The notes: generated from the sequence alone by a model not told the origin. A stretch of DNA of 37,482 bases from CAVPCY01 sp963770765 (GCA_963770765.1 CAVYQS010000008.1:1-37482); one strand, 5' to 3'. Shown: positions 8,667 through 16,988, numbered from the stretch's first letter. Numbers and translations are program-made.

Positions 8667-10054
8667 CGCGTACCCGCCTCCTTGTCTGCGTCGGCCAGTC
8701 TGCCGATGAAGTCCGCGATCGCCACGACGGTCTTCTCGAACTCGTCGAGCATCACGCGCTCGTTGGGGCCGTGGATGTTGGCGTAGCCGTCGGTCGCACC
8801 GCCGAGCATGACCACGGCGCCCGGAGCCGCCTGCTGCAATGCGCTCACCAGCGGGATCGAGCCGCCACCGCCGGCGGTGATCGCCTCGGCACCCCACGCG
8901 TCTGACCACGCGTCGCACGCGACTGCGAACACCGGGCTGGTGGTGTCGGCTGCGAAGCCGTTGCCGGTGGGCCCGGGCTCGACGCTCAGCGTGATGCCGA
9001 ACGGCATCGCCTGCTCCAGGTGCTTCACGACCGCGGCCTGCGCCTCGGCGGCGTTCTGCCGAGGATGGACGCGCACGTTGAGCTTGGCGCGCGCGTGGGG
9101 CTGGACGGCGTTGAGGGCCGCATCGACCGGAGGGGCGTCGATGCCGATGACGGTGATCGCCGGGCCCGACCAGACGCGCGAGCCCAAGGTGCCGGTGCCC
9201 ACCAGCGGCTGGCCGTCGACGACTTCGGCGAGACTGCGGAACTCCTCTTCGGAGCTACCGCCGCCCGTCCACTCCTCACGCAGCAGTCCCTCGACCGCGA
9301 CGTTGCCGTCCTCGTCGAACAGCGTCGACAGCGCGCGGATCAGTGCTATCAGCGCGTCGGGCGCCGCTCCACCGTACTGGCCGCTGTGCTTGGCCGAGGC
9401 GAGCGTTCTGGCCTCGACGGTCACGTTCGCCATGCCCCGAAGTGCGACCGTGAGCGTGGGAACGCCGGGCCTCACGCTGCCCATGTCGGCGATGACCATG
9501 GCGTCGACGTCGAACCACTCGGGATGCTCGAGAGGGTAGGGCGTGAACGCACCGCCGCCCACCTCCTCCTGGCCCTCGATGACGACCTTGATGCCAACGG
9601 GCGGCGTGCCGTCCCAGGCGCGCAGGGCTCCCGCGATCGCGACGATGTTGGACTTGGTGTCGCCGGCTCCTCGGCCGTAGAGGGCCCCATCGCGCAGCGT
9701 GGGCTCGAACGGTGGGGTGTCCCATAGCGACTCGTCGCCGGCGGGCACCACGTCGTAGTGGCTGTAGAGCAGCACCGTGGGAGCGCCGTCGGGAGCGGGG
9801 ATCTCGGCGACGATGATGGGCGCGGTGTCGGGCAGCTCGAGGTTGTCGACGGTGGTGCACCCGACATCGGTGAGCAGCTTCGCGATGAAGTCGCGCGCGC
9901 GCAGCAGCTCGGCATGTGTGGACTCGGGGTAGTCGACCTCGGAAACCGAGGGGATGGCGATCAGGTCCGACAGTTCCGTGGTGAGCTGCGGCATCAGCTT
10001 CTCTACGCGCGCGGCCAGGTCAGACGGCGTGCGTGACGCGGACGATCCGTTCAT
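8663..10054 (-). CDS. M20-family metallopeptidase/dipeptidase
   Basis: A 463-aa cytoplasmic M20 peptidase. The metal-site motifs are clear: YSHYDVVP (first zinc His and catalytic Asp), YGRGAGDTKSN (bridging Asp), EGQEEVGGG (catalytic Glu and metal Glu), and a C-terminal ATDGYANIHGPNE segment with a metal His. A lid domain lies between. The start at 10054 is preferred over 10072 because AGAGGAG sits 6 nt upstream of it. It is the first gene of a two-gene operon, and its stop codon is used in the ATGA overlap with the AbgT transporter. It could cleave p-aminobenzoyl-glutamate or a related amide, though the sequence also fits general dipeptidases. Confidence 0.9.
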   Translation of the reverse strand: MNGSSASRTPSDLAARVEKLMPQLTTELSDLIAIPSVSEVDYPESTHAELLRARDFIAKLLTDVGCTTVDNLELPDTAPIIVAEIPAPDGAPTVLLYSHYDVVPAGDESLWDTPPFEPTLRDGALYGRGAGDTKSNIVAIAGALRAWDGTPPVGIKVVIEGQEEVGGGAFTPYPLEHPEWFDVDAMVIADMGSVRPGVPTLTVALRGMANVTVEARTLASAKHSGQYGGAAPDALIALIRALSTLFDEDGNVAVEGLLREEWTGGGSSEEEFRSLAEVVDGQPLVGTGTLGSRVWSGPAITVIGIDAPPVDAALNAVQPHARAKLNVRVHPRQNAAEAQAAVVKHLEQAMPFGITLSVEPGPTGNGFAADTTSPVFAVACDAWSDAWGAEAITAGGGGSIPLVSALQQAAPGAVVMLGGATDGYANIHGPNERVMLDEFEKTVVAIADFIGRLADADKEAGTR

Positions 10055-10171
10055 CGGGGCTCCTCTGATCATCGGGACTGCCGATTTGATACCCCAACGG
10101 TACGGGTTTCGAGCGAAAGGGGGGGATAGCCGCGTGCCGAGGCGATCGGTCCGGCTTGCGGTCGTCCGGGC

Positions 10172-10777
10172 CTAGCTCGTGTCCGCCGCGGGGATCGCCC
10201 ACGTCCCGCCGAAGCGCTCGATGGTCTCTCTGGCGTCTTGCTCGGTGAGGGGCGTGGTCTCGGGGGTGCCGATGAAGGTGCCGGGTATCTCCGGGTCAAG
10301 CACCCACGCGTCGGCCTCGTAGTCGAACCGCCAGATCCTTACCGCGTTGCCGGCCGTCCACAGCACCGTGCGAGACTCTCCCCGGACGGGGGCGTGCTGG
10401 TCGGCGAGCCAATACGGCACGACCGTCTCGGCGCCCCCTATGAGTTCGATCCCCTGCGGCATGGCGATGCCGTCGGCGTTCGCCTGCATCTGCGACGCGA
10501 GCTCGTCCAGCCGCTTGAGTTCGGGGTTCTTTCGCAGCGACGGCGCCACCCACGTACCACCGGCGCGCTGGATGGTGCCCTTGGCCTGCTGCTCGGTGAT
10601 CGGCTCGACCAAGGGTGACCCGATGTAGATCCCGAACATGCTGCGGTCCTCGACCCACCGGTCGCTGTCGTAGTCGAACCTGTGGATCCCGGTTCCGCCC
10701 ATCCAGAGCACGACTCGGGACTTCCCCAAGACGGGGTTGTCGGCTGCGAGCTGGTAGTCGGACTTCAGGCGTCCCAT
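10172..10777 (-). CDS. Protein with two copies of an unknown ~65-residue domain
   Basis: A 201-aa soluble protein without signal or membrane helix. Residues ~15-80 and ~127-196 are clearly related. Both begin PV.G.SR.VLW, continue RFDY..D.WV.D and then G..IG.P...P.TEQ.A, and end TI.R.GGTW..P. The two halves are joined by a helical, charged linker. The family was not recognised. The start at 10777 follows AAGGAGG. It sits alone between the peptidase operon and another small unknown gene on the same strand. Function is unknown; a repeated W/Y/D-rich beta unit suggests binding rather than catalysis. Confidence 0.7.
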   Translation of the reverse strand: MGRLKSDYQLAADNPVLGKSRVVLWMGGTGIHRFDYDSDRWVEDRSMFGIYIGSPLVEPITEQQAKGTIQRAGGTWVAPSLRKNPELKRLDELASQMQANADGIAMPQGIELIGGAETVVPYWLADQHAPVRGESRTVLWTAGNAVRIWRFDYEADAWVLDPEIPGTFIGTPETTPLTEQDARETIERFGGTWAIPAADTS

Positions 10778-10834
10778 GTGTCCTCCTTGTCGCGCTCGGC
10801 TTCCCGAGGTACGGGAATGTCACTGGCAGAGCCG

Positions 10835-11236
10835 CTACCTTCTGTAGGCCTCGGCCTGAGGACCCGCGAGGCGAAGCAGCTCGTCGACCAGCTCGCGGGG
10901 TCCGAGCCAGCTCGCCGGCGGGTTCTCCCACCATTCGAGCGACACCTCGAGCTCGGCGCAACAGATTTCGAGGCTGAAGGTGGTTCCATCGAGGCCGAGG
11001 GTGTCCGAGCGCGCGTCGCCCACCTCGAAGTGCTCGAGAATCGCCCACAGGCGCGTGGCGTCGTCCGGCGTCAGCTTCGTGGTGGTCCAGGACGCGGCGT
11101 CGAGCAGGAACCCCTGCCGAGCAGACAGAGTCAGGTCTTCATCGCGGTCGACACCGTTCACAGACGCGATACGCACCTCGATCGCCTCGCCGAACGAGGG
11201 CTCAACAAGCAGTTTGATGATCGGGTGGTCAAACAT
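10835..11236 (-). CDS. Small acidic cytoplasmic protein, unknown
   Basis: From ATG at 11236, which follows a GAGGGGGAAG site, the protein has 133 residues and no signal. It carries aromatic and acidic runs (AELEVSLEWWENPPASWLGP), a hydrophobic N-terminus HPIIKLLVEPSFGEAIEV and a C-terminal helix RELVDELLRLA. The pattern suggests a compact alpha/beta fold with an exposed Trp-rich stretch. The longer frame upstream of 11236 lacks protein character. No family was recognised. It is transcribed away from the YefM-YoeB promoter and toward the duplicated-domain gene. Confidence 0.6.
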   Translation of the reverse strand: MFDHPIIKLLVEPSFGEAIEVRIASVNGVDRDEDLTLSARQGFLLDAASWTTTKLTPDDATRLWAILEHFEVGDARSDTLGLDGTTFSLEICCAELEVSLEWWENPPASWLGPRELVDELLRLAGPQAEAYRR

Positions 11237-11349
11237 TGCTTCCCCCTCTGGCCGAGAGCCCGCTGCCGATCCAGGCTCACCACCACAGCCTACTGCATGG
11301 GTCTGACGTGCACCTTCGCCGGGGCGGCAGGTCACCCAACTCCGAGATG

Positions 11350-11388
11350 TTGACACGGCTGGCAGTCTGGCGTACGCTATAACGTACG
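11350..11388 (+). promoter_or_regulatory. yefM-yoeB promoter and twin-palindrome operator
   Basis: A -35 TTGACA lies at 11350-11355. Two identical 6-bp palindromes CGTACG follow at 11371-11376 and 11383-11388, flanking CTATAA, with centres 12 bp apart. In E. coli yefM-yoeB the antitoxin binds paired TGTACA-core palindromes at the same 12-bp spacing. The sites cover the -10 region, as expected for autorepression. Confidence 0.6.
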
Positions 11389-11405
11389 TGAAAGGGAGTG
11401 CCCAG

Positions 11406-11648
11406 ATGACCAGCATCACCGCCACAGAGGCTCGCAAGTCGCTCTACAAACTCATCGACGATGTCTCGGAATCACACGAGCCCGTCCAGATCACCGGCAA
11501 GCGTGGCAGCGCCATGCTCGTTTCGGAGGACGACTGGCGAGCCGTGCAAGAGACGCTCTATCTCGTCTCGATCCCCGGCATGCGCGAGTCCGTCCTCGAA
11601 GGCATGGCCACTCCCGCAGATGAGCTCGACAGCGAGCTCGACTGGTGA
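11406..11648 (+). CDS. yefM: YefM/Phd-family antitoxin
   Basis: An 80-aa protein beginning MTSITATEARKSLYKLIDDV, the classical Phd/YefM N-terminal DNA-binding and dimerisation domain. ITGKRGSAMLVSEDDW follows, then a C-terminal acidic tail (ADELDSELDW) of the kind that wraps and neutralises the toxin. The ATG at 11406 is preferred over GTG 11388 because GGGAG precedes it and the longer form would overlap the operator. The stop overlaps the toxin start as GTGA. The protein should repress its own operon through the twin palindromes upstream. Confidence 0.92.
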   Translation: MTSITATEARKSLYKLIDDVSESHEPVQITGKRGSAMLVSEDDWRAVQETLYLVSIPGMRESVLEGMATPADELDSELDW

Positions 11649-11908
11649 CCTGGAGCCTCGTCTACACGAAGGCCGCGCAGAAGGACGCCAAGCATCTGGC
11701 GGCCGCCGGACTGAAGCCCAAGGCCCAAGCGCTCCTCGGCGTGCTCGAGCAGAACCCGTATCAGACTCCGCCGCCCTTCGAGAAGCTGGTCGGCGACTTG
11801 AGCGGGGCGTACTCCAGGCGGATCAACATCCAGCACCGGCTCGTCTACCAGGTCCTCGAACCTGAGCACGTGGTCAAGATCCTTCGTATGTGGAGCCACT
11901 ACGATTAG
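11645..11908 (+). CDS. yoeB: YoeB/Txe-family mRNA interferase toxin
   Basis: An 87-aa RelE-superfamily toxin of the YoeB/Txe branch: WSLVYTKAAQKDAK at the start, then PPPFEKLVGDLSGAYSRRIN, HRLVYQV and the terminal MWSHYD. The family's catalytic Glu, Arg and C-terminal His-Tyr pair all have counterparts, so it appears active. YoeB associates with the 50S subunit and cleaves mRNA in the A site after translation starts. The GTG start at 11645 overlaps the antitoxin stop by 4 bp, keeping toxin synthesis coupled to antitoxin. Confidence 0.92.
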   Translation: MTWSLVYTKAAQKDAKHLAAAGLKPKAQALLGVLEQNPYQTPPPFEKLVGDLSGAYSRRINIQHRLVYQVLEPEHVVKILRMWSHYD

Positions 11909-12052
11909 CTCGGACGATGGCTTCAACACGTCGGCGCGGCTACCTGATGACAATCTGTGAAGCTGGTGGGGCTCGCCTCCCTCCATCCATCGCCCCCGCA
12001 TGGCGACAATCCATCTAGAGCGGGAATCGTTCGAACCGCCTGAGCGCCGCTC

Positions 12053-12223
12053 ATGCGCACTGCGTTGACGAGAGAAGAGAGCAAGCAGCAGGGTCGGCTG
12101 AGACAGGTGTTCCGGCACAAGACGAAGAAGCAGCCGTTTCAGGGGGTCTTCTGGGGGACAGTGATCGGCAACTGCCTGCTGCTCGTGGTGTTTCTCGTCG
12201 CTGCCTCTTCAGGATCCGGGTAG
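12053..12223 (+). CDS. Tiny basic single-span membrane protein
   Basis: A 56-codon frame: a strongly basic N-terminus (residues 1-30, many Lys/Arg/Gln), then GVFWGTVIGNCLLLVVFLVA as one membrane helix, then a short Ser/Gly tail. The positive-inside rule puts the N-terminus in the cytoplasm. ATG is the only start in frame, but no ribosome binding site is visible, so either the gene is weakly translated or its 5' end has decayed. No family was recognised. A perfect 14-bp palindrome begins 3 nt after the stop. Confidence 0.42.
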   Translation: MRTALTREESKQQGRLRQVFRHKTKKQPFQGVFWGTVIGNCLLLVVFLVAASSGSG

Positions 12224-12225
12224 TG

Positions 12226-12239
12226 CTGCCGATCGGCAG
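12226..12239. terminator. Perfect palindrome after the tiny gene
   Basis: CTGCCGATCGGCAG is a perfect 14-bp inverted repeat directly after the stop of the 56-aa gene. It can form a 5-bp stem with a 4-nt loop. No T-tract follows, so terminator function is tentative. Confidence 0.3.
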
Positions 12240-12619
12240 TTCAAGACCGCCACGACGTACGTTCGAATCGGCCGGCAGTCGCGGAGAGCATCAAGGAGTA
12301 CCTGACTGAGACCCGGCGCGGGCGTGCCCGCCTCCTGAGTTTCGGTCGACGGCGGGTTGGGAAAGCACGGACAAGGCAGTGCTACGCACTACCGTACGCA
12401 TCGGGCAGTCCGAAGTGATCTCGCTTCGTCGTGCCGCGAAGAATGCGCACCGCTGTTTGCACCACGCCTGCCGGGGGGAATGCGTAGTGCTACTTCGTGT
12501 GCTTCCGTTGGTCGCCAGAGCGCTCTACCTGCGCCGCAATCCATCGCAACGCAACTGTCCGCGGTGTCCCATTCATTCGCGCTGATCTGGCGCGACGTGG
12601 TTGACGGTGGGTCACGCGA
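12240..12619. other. Intergenic, no supported gene
   Basis: About 380 nt without a convincing frame, start or RBS. One plus-strand stretch (12276-12340) reads VAESIKEYLTETRRGRARLL, which could be a scrap of an old gene, but nothing extends it. The region probably carries the promoter of the Asp-box protein gene; no clear -35/-10 pair was found. Confidence 0.35.
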
Positions 12620-13795
12620 ATGGGGGGCATGATGGGCACAGGATGGTTCGCGCGCGGTGTCTCTGCAGGGCATGTGTCAAAGCGTCTGTCGGTCGTGGTT
12701 GCGATCGCGTTGCTTGCGGTGGCGGCACCGACCTCGGCATTCGGGGCTCTCGACGGTCTTGTTGCGGGGCGAGCGAACGCCGCCCAAGCCCCGGAATGGT
12801 CGGCGCACAAGATCGACAGCGAGGGAGGGGCCTGCGTCTTCTTCCTCAATGCTGCCGAGGGCTGGGCGGGGGATCCGGAGGGGTACCTCTTTCACACCCG
12901 TGATGGCGGCGTGACGTGGACGAGGTCGCGTATGCCCCAGAGCAAGTCGTCCAAGTGGCAGTGGGGCTCCGTCGATCAGATCCAGTTCGTGAACAAGACG
13001 CATGGTTGGGTCTTGATGGGCGGTGGCTACAAGAGCAAGGGCTACTGGTACAACGCATCACGTCTCTACCGGACCACCGACGGCGGCGCGACCTGGAAGC
13101 GTCTGTGGACGCGCAAGGGATCAGTCGCGGAGTTCCAGTTCGTCAGTGCCTCGCGCGGATGGTTCGTTCAGGGTCGGACTGTCTACCGGACCACGAACGG
13201 AGGCGCGAGACTCACGAACCAGCACGCCGACAGGGCCCTCAAGGCGCCGAAGAAGTTCGCCAAGCTGACGGGACTCAGGTTCGTAGACGCCCGCACGGGA
13301 TGGGCGTGTGGTGGATACATCGGGGGATGGACGAAGCCGATACTCCTGCGCACGCGAGACGGTGGAAAGACCTGGAAGCGGGCCAAGACCGGTCTCACGG
13401 GCGGCGTCGACGACGTGTGGTTCGTCAATCGGAGCACGGGCTATGCGATCGCCAAGGGTTTGTACAAGACGACGAACGCCGGCAAGAGCTGGCGCCGCGT
13501 GAAGTACTCGAGCAAACAGGGCTATGACGCAGTCCAAGGCTTCGGGACCAAGGGCGTCCGGCTGCTCGGCAACAAGCCGCGCGTCACCCCGGGCCCGTCG
13601 AACGTCACCGATGTCATCTGGACGTCGCGCGATGGCGCCGCGACGTGGTCGTCGGTCGACCTGGTCGGCGGATCCTCGATGAGCTTCGTCGACATCGACA
13701 CCGGGTGGTTAGCGGGTGCTTGGGTGGACCTGGGAGATGAGTACGATCCGGACACGCACTACTGCATTCTGCGGACCCCGGGCATCGCACCATAA
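12620..13795 (+). CDS. Secreted Asp-box (BNR/YCF48-like) propeller protein
   Basis: A secreted protein of about 391 residues with signal LSVVVAIALLAVAAPTSAFG and at least six Asp-box motifs at roughly regular spacing: HTRDGGVTW, RTTDGGATW, RTTNGGAR, RTRDGGKTW, KTTNAGKSW and TSRDGAATW. Between them come F/V-N/D..TGW blades (FVNKTHGWV, FVDARTGWA, FVNRSTGYA, FVDIDTGWL). This is the YCF48/Hcf136-like beta-propeller pattern. Such proteins act outside the membrane in assembly or binding; no sialidase catalytic residues are evident. The exact start is unsure: Met codons at 12620, 12629 and 12632 are possible. The mature part is basic. Confidence 0.8.
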   Translation: MGGMMGTGWFARGVSAGHVSKRLSVVVAIALLAVAAPTSAFGALDGLVAGRANAAQAPEWSAHKIDSEGGACVFFLNAAEGWAGDPEGYLFHTRDGGVTWTRSRMPQSKSSKWQWGSVDQIQFVNKTHGWVLMGGGYKSKGYWYNASRLYRTTDGGATWKRLWTRKGSVAEFQFVSASRGWFVQGRTVYRTTNGGARLTNQHADRALKAPKKFAKLTGLRFVDARTGWACGGYIGGWTKPILLRTRDGGKTWKRAKTGLTGGVDDVWFVNRSTGYAIAKGLYKTTNAGKSWRRVKYSSKQGYDAVQGFGTKGVRLLGNKPRVTPGPSNVTDVIWTSRDGAATWSSVDLVGGSSMSFVDIDTGWLAGAWVDLGDEYDPDTHYCILRTPGIAP

Positions 13796-13904
13796 GCAGG
13801 TCGGCAGCACGTTGAGGGCGATGGGCCATGTTGAAGGCTACGGCCTACAACTGGCTCCTCCACCCGCTACAAGGTCAAGATGGAGCCTCACGTCCGACAC
13901 TGAC

Positions 13905-13917
13905 CGAGTGGTAGTAT
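13905..13917 (+). promoter_or_regulatory. Possible extended -10 promoter of cls
   Basis: TGG-TAGTAT (13909-13917) is an extended -10 element 84 nt upstream of the cardiolipin synthase start. No good -35 is visible. The rest of 13796-14000 holds no gene. Confidence 0.3.
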
Positions 13918-14000
13918 CCATTCGAGGGAGGCGTGCAACGCGCGGAGGGGGTCTTCGACCATCCCGCGGCGCGCACGGCACTGCAGCGAGAGGGGACTCC

Positions 14001-15455
14001 GTGGTTTGGCAAATGGCACAGTCGTGGCCGTCGATCACCGTCGTCGTACTGATCGCGTATTGGATCGCGATGGCGGTCATCGTCATCACCGACGAGCGCG
14101 AACCCACCGAGACGCTCGCATGGCTCCTCGTGCTCTTCGCGTTTCCGGGCCTCGGACTCATCTTCTACTTCCTGTTCGGTCGCAACTGGAAGAAGATCGC
14201 CCAGCGAAGCGCGTGGGCCAAGGAGATATTCGCGCTCGCACTCCCCACGATGAACCGGGTGTGGGGGAAGTACTCGAGCGTCGAAGATGAGCTGCTCGAG
14301 TGGGCGGAGCCGCGCGGCTACGCCCCCATCATCAAGACGGCGCTCGCCGCAGACACCACCCACGTGCTCCCGGCCTACGACGTGAAGATCCTCAGAGACG
14401 GCGAAGTGCTCTACGACACGCTCAAGGAGGACCTGCGCAACGCCAAGGACACCATCAACTTCCAGGTCTTCATCTGGGAGCGCGACAAGCTCACCGCCGA
14501 GCTCTCGGCCATCCTGACCGAGCGCGTCCGCGCTGGCGTCGAAGTTCGCCTGCTCACCGACTACGTTGGGTGCATGGCGTTCAAGAAGGACGAGATCAAG
14601 GCGATGCAGGCGGCGGGTGTGAAGTTCCACAGCGACCTGCCGGACTGGCGCAAGATCAACTACATGGACCACCGCAAGATCATCGTGATCGACAGCGTGA
14701 TCGGCTACGTGGGTGGCCTCAACGTGGGCCAGGAGTATATCGACGGCCAGCCGCACTACAAGTCGTGGCGCGACACGCACAGCACGTTCCACGGTCCGGC
14801 CGTGGCCGACCTGCAGAAGCTGTTCGCGGCCCGCTGGCATGAGAACTCGAAAGAGAACCTGTTCACCGAGCGCTTCTTCCCGCTCGAGTACCCGCAAGAC
14901 GGCGTCTTGTCGCCGGCGATCACCGTCGCCCAAGGCGTCGAGCTGCAGTGGGACCCGGCGCGCCGGGTGCACGAGGCCGCGATGGCTGCCGCGAGAGACC
15001 GTATCTGGATCCAGTCGCCGTACTTCATCCCCACGCCCGACATCTACGAGATCATGATCAACCAAGCGCTGGCCGGCAAAGACGTGCGCCTCATGATCAC
15101 GGGCGTGCCCGACAAGAACCTGCCGTGGCGCGCCGCGCATTCGTTCTTCCACAAGTTCCTGCTCGCCGGCGGGAAGATCTACATGTACCAGCCGGGCTTC
15201 TTCCACGGAAAGACGCTCACCATCGACGGCGAGATCTGCGTGATCGGCACGATGAACATGGACATCCGCAGCCTCGCGCTGCACAAAGAGGTCATGACCT
15301 GGTACTTCAACAAGGACATCGCGGCCGAGCACGACGCGATCTTCGAGGACGACATGACGAAGTGCGCCGAGGTGACGCTCGAGACGGTCGCGAACTGGCC
15401 GGCCGGGTTCAAGTTGAGGAACTCGGTGTCCAGGCTCATGTCGAACCTGATGTAG
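14001..15455 (+). CDS. cls: Cardiolipin synthase (two-HKD phospholipase D family)
   Basis: A 484-aa membrane enzyme that condenses two phosphatidylglycerol molecules, or a close variant. Two N-terminal membrane helices (ITVVVLIAYWIAMAVIVIT and LAWLLVLFAFPGLGLIFYFLF) match the PLDc_N domain. Two HKD catalytic motifs follow: HRKIIVIDSVIGYVGGLN near residue 224 and HGKTLTIDGEICVIGTMNMD near residue 402. IWIQSPYFIPTPD and the C-terminal LALHKEVMTWYF segments are also typical. GTG at 14001 is chosen because GAGAGGGG lies 5 nt upstream and membrane helix 1 begins a few residues later; the frame extends upstream without protein character. Length is normal and the gene looks intact. Confidence 0.9.
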   Translation: MVWQMAQSWPSITVVVLIAYWIAMAVIVITDEREPTETLAWLLVLFAFPGLGLIFYFLFGRNWKKIAQRSAWAKEIFALALPTMNRVWGKYSSVEDELLEWAEPRGYAPIIKTALAADTTHVLPAYDVKILRDGEVLYDTLKEDLRNAKDTINFQVFIWERDKLTAELSAILTERVRAGVEVRLLTDYVGCMAFKKDEIKAMQAAGVKFHSDLPDWRKINYMDHRKIIVIDSVIGYVGGLNVGQEYIDGQPHYKSWRDTHSTFHGPAVADLQKLFAARWHENSKENLFTERFFPLEYPQDGVLSPAITVAQGVELQWDPARRVHEAAMAAARDRIWIQSPYFIPTPDIYEIMINQALAGKDVRLMITGVPDKNLPWRAAHSFFHKFLLAGGKIYMYQPGFFHGKTLTIDGEICVIGTMNMDIRSLALHKEVMTWYFNKDIAAEHDAIFEDDMTKCAEVTLETVANWPAGFKLRNSVSRLMSNLM

Positions 15456-15489
15456 GTTCTCGTAGGCGGTCACTCGGCCACTCAGGCCG
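15456..15489 (-). repeat. Nucleotidyltransferase-like gene fragment, copy of 897-930
   Basis: These 34 bp match 897-930, inside the DUF6036-like gene, at 31 positions by eye. Read on the minus strand the fragment codes GLSGRVTAYEN against GLSGRVIAYEN in the intact gene. It begins directly after the stop codon of cls. It is probably a scrap of a second, lost copy of that toxin-like gene. Confidence 0.45.
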
Positions 15490-15563
15490 GGGTGCTCCGT
15501 AGCTCCAAGATATGACTCGTCAAGGGTGCGAGCTAGCCTGCACCAGGTCCAGGATGCATAGCG

Positions 15564-16988
15564 CTAGTCGCCGCGTCCGCTCTCGTCGCGTGCAGGCCGT
15601 GAGGCGGGAACGGGCGCATGTCCCGCCCCGCTGCGATCCGCGATCCGGGAACGCCAGGCCAGCAGACGCTCCGGGGGCACGCCCGCGCGGTAGCCGGCGA
15701 TGACGGCTGCGTTCGTCAGGGTCGTTCGCAGCAGTCCGTGCCGATGCCAGGCTCTGGCCGAGCTTGGGGCGGATGACGGGGCGGTTTCGAGGCGTCCGAG
15801 CTGGCTGCACCGTCGCGCGAACTCGTGATCCTCCATCACAGGCAGCAGCGGGAAGCCGCCCAGGTCGGCGAAGTCGCGCACCCGAACGAACAACGCCTGA
15901 TCGCCGTAGGGCAGCCCGAAGATGCGGTGTCGCAACCGGCCACCGGCGGTGATGAGCCGATCGATGGTGTTGTCGGGGTCGCCTGCGGCGAATCGGAAGC
16001 ATCCCAGAGCAGTGTCCGCGTGCGCCATGACGCCTCGGACCGAGTCGAAGGAGTCCGCCGGCAGAGACGTGTCGGCGTGCAAGAGGAGCAGGATGTCCCC
16101 GGTCGCCTCGGCCGCACCGGCGTTCATCTGCACCGCGCGTCCGCGCCCCGAGCGCACAAGGCGAGCGCCGGCAGCAAGCGCGATCTCTGCGGTTCGGTCG
16201 GTGCTGCCCCCGTCCGCGACGATGACCTCGTGCGCGCCCGCGTCCCACGAGCTGCCGACTGCGGCGGCGATACCGTCCTCCTCGTTGAGAGTGGGGATGA
16301 CCACGCTCAGCCGAGGATGGAGCCGCTCACGTTCCTCGGCGGCAAGGACCTCAGCCCAGATCGCGACGTCCTCGGGCCTGTCGATGTCGGCGACCGGGTC
16401 GAGAAGGTGCACGGAGAGGCCTTCATCGCGTGCGGCGGCGCAGGTCGCTTCGAGCACGGCCGACGTTCCCCACGGGATCTGCGGGCCGAGAAGGGCCGGA
16501 ACGGATCGAGTCGCCGAGCGCTGCGCGAACGCGACGAGGTAGTACCCACCATCCACCGCGGGTCCCAGCACGACGTCGTGTTGCGCCAGCGCGTCGAGTG
16601 CCGCTCGGACGTGGACTCCGCCCACGCCGGGAGCGTCGGAGCCCACCAAGACCGCCGCCTCGGCCCCCCGGTCCAGCGGCCTGCGCGCCGCAGCCGCCAA
16701 ACGGGCGCCCAGATCTCCCGCGCCCTGATCGCGCACGCGGACGTTTCGTCCGAGCCAGCGTCTCACCTTGTGTGCCGACGCGCCCGTTGCCCGCACCTCG
16801 AGTTCGATGCCGCTGCCAAGCGCTGCCGCGTGCATGCGGCGGACGCAGTGACGCGCGAGTCGGGTGTGCAGCTCCGCCGCCCCCTCGTTGCCGAGCGCAC
16901 CGATGAGGCGGGTCTTGGCATGCCCGGGTCGCGGGTAGCGCGTCATGACGATCAGGCAGGCAGGCGCGTGGTGTCCCGACCGGGTCAC
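15564..16988 (-). CDS. Fused glycosyltransferase (TIGR04282 + TIGR04283 type)
   Basis: A 474-aa two-domain enzyme. The N-terminal ~225 residues are a TIGR04282/DUF2064-like nucleotidyl/glycosyltransferase: LIVMTRYPRPGHAKTRL, VGSDAPGVGGVH and GPAVDGGYYLVAF. The C-terminal part from LHPRLSVVIPTLNEEDGIAA is a TIGR04283 family 2 glycosyltransferase with IVADGGSTDRTAE, LLLLHADTSLP and VMEDHEFARR. These families usually sit side by side and near Cys-rich radical SAM genes; here they are fused. A GTG start at 16988 overlaps the read-through stop of the ArsS-like gene as GTGA. The TTG at 17006 would place the start upstream of that stop and seems less likely. It may glycosylate the product of the radical SAM enzyme. 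Confidence 0.85.
   Translation of the reverse strand: MTRSGHHAPACLIVMTRYPRPGHAKTRLIGALGNEGAAELHTRLARHCVRRMHAAALGSGIELEVRATGASAHKVRRWLGRNVRVRDQGAGDLGARLAAAARRPLDRGAEAAVLVGSDAPGVGGVHVRAALDALAQHDVVLGPAVDGGYYLVAFAQRSATRSVPALLGPQIPWGTSAVLEATCAAARDEGLSVHLLDPVADIDRPEDVAIWAEVLAAEERERLHPRLSVVIPTLNEEDGIAAAVGSSWDAGAHEVIVADGGSTDRTAEIALAAGARLVRSGRGRAVQMNAGAAEATGDILLLLHADTSLPADSFDSVRGVMAHADTALGCFRFAAGDPDNTIDRLITAGGRLRHRIFGLPYGDQALFVRVRDFADLGGFPLLPVMEDHEFARRCSQLGRLETAPSSAPSSARAWHRHGLLRTTLTNAAVIAGYRAGVPPERLLAWRSRIADRSGAGHAPVPASRPARDESGRGD
16971..16988 (-). promoter_or_regulatory. SECIS-like hairpin after the arsS UGA
   Basis: On the minus strand GTGACCC (16988-16982) pairs with GGGACAC (16977-16971), with one A-A mismatch, closing a GGTC loop. 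The loop starts 22 nt after the TGA at 17005-17003. A GGUC apical loop at nearly this distance is found in the E. coli fdhF SECIS. The hairpin also covers the GTG start of the next gene, so SelB binding could affect coupling. Confidence 0.6.

Noticed and set aside
12276..12420. Integrase or recombinase remnant (VAESIKEYLTETRRGRARLL)
   Set aside because: The stretch is short, has no catalytic Arg/His/Tyr context and no start. The similarity to recombinase helices is too weak.
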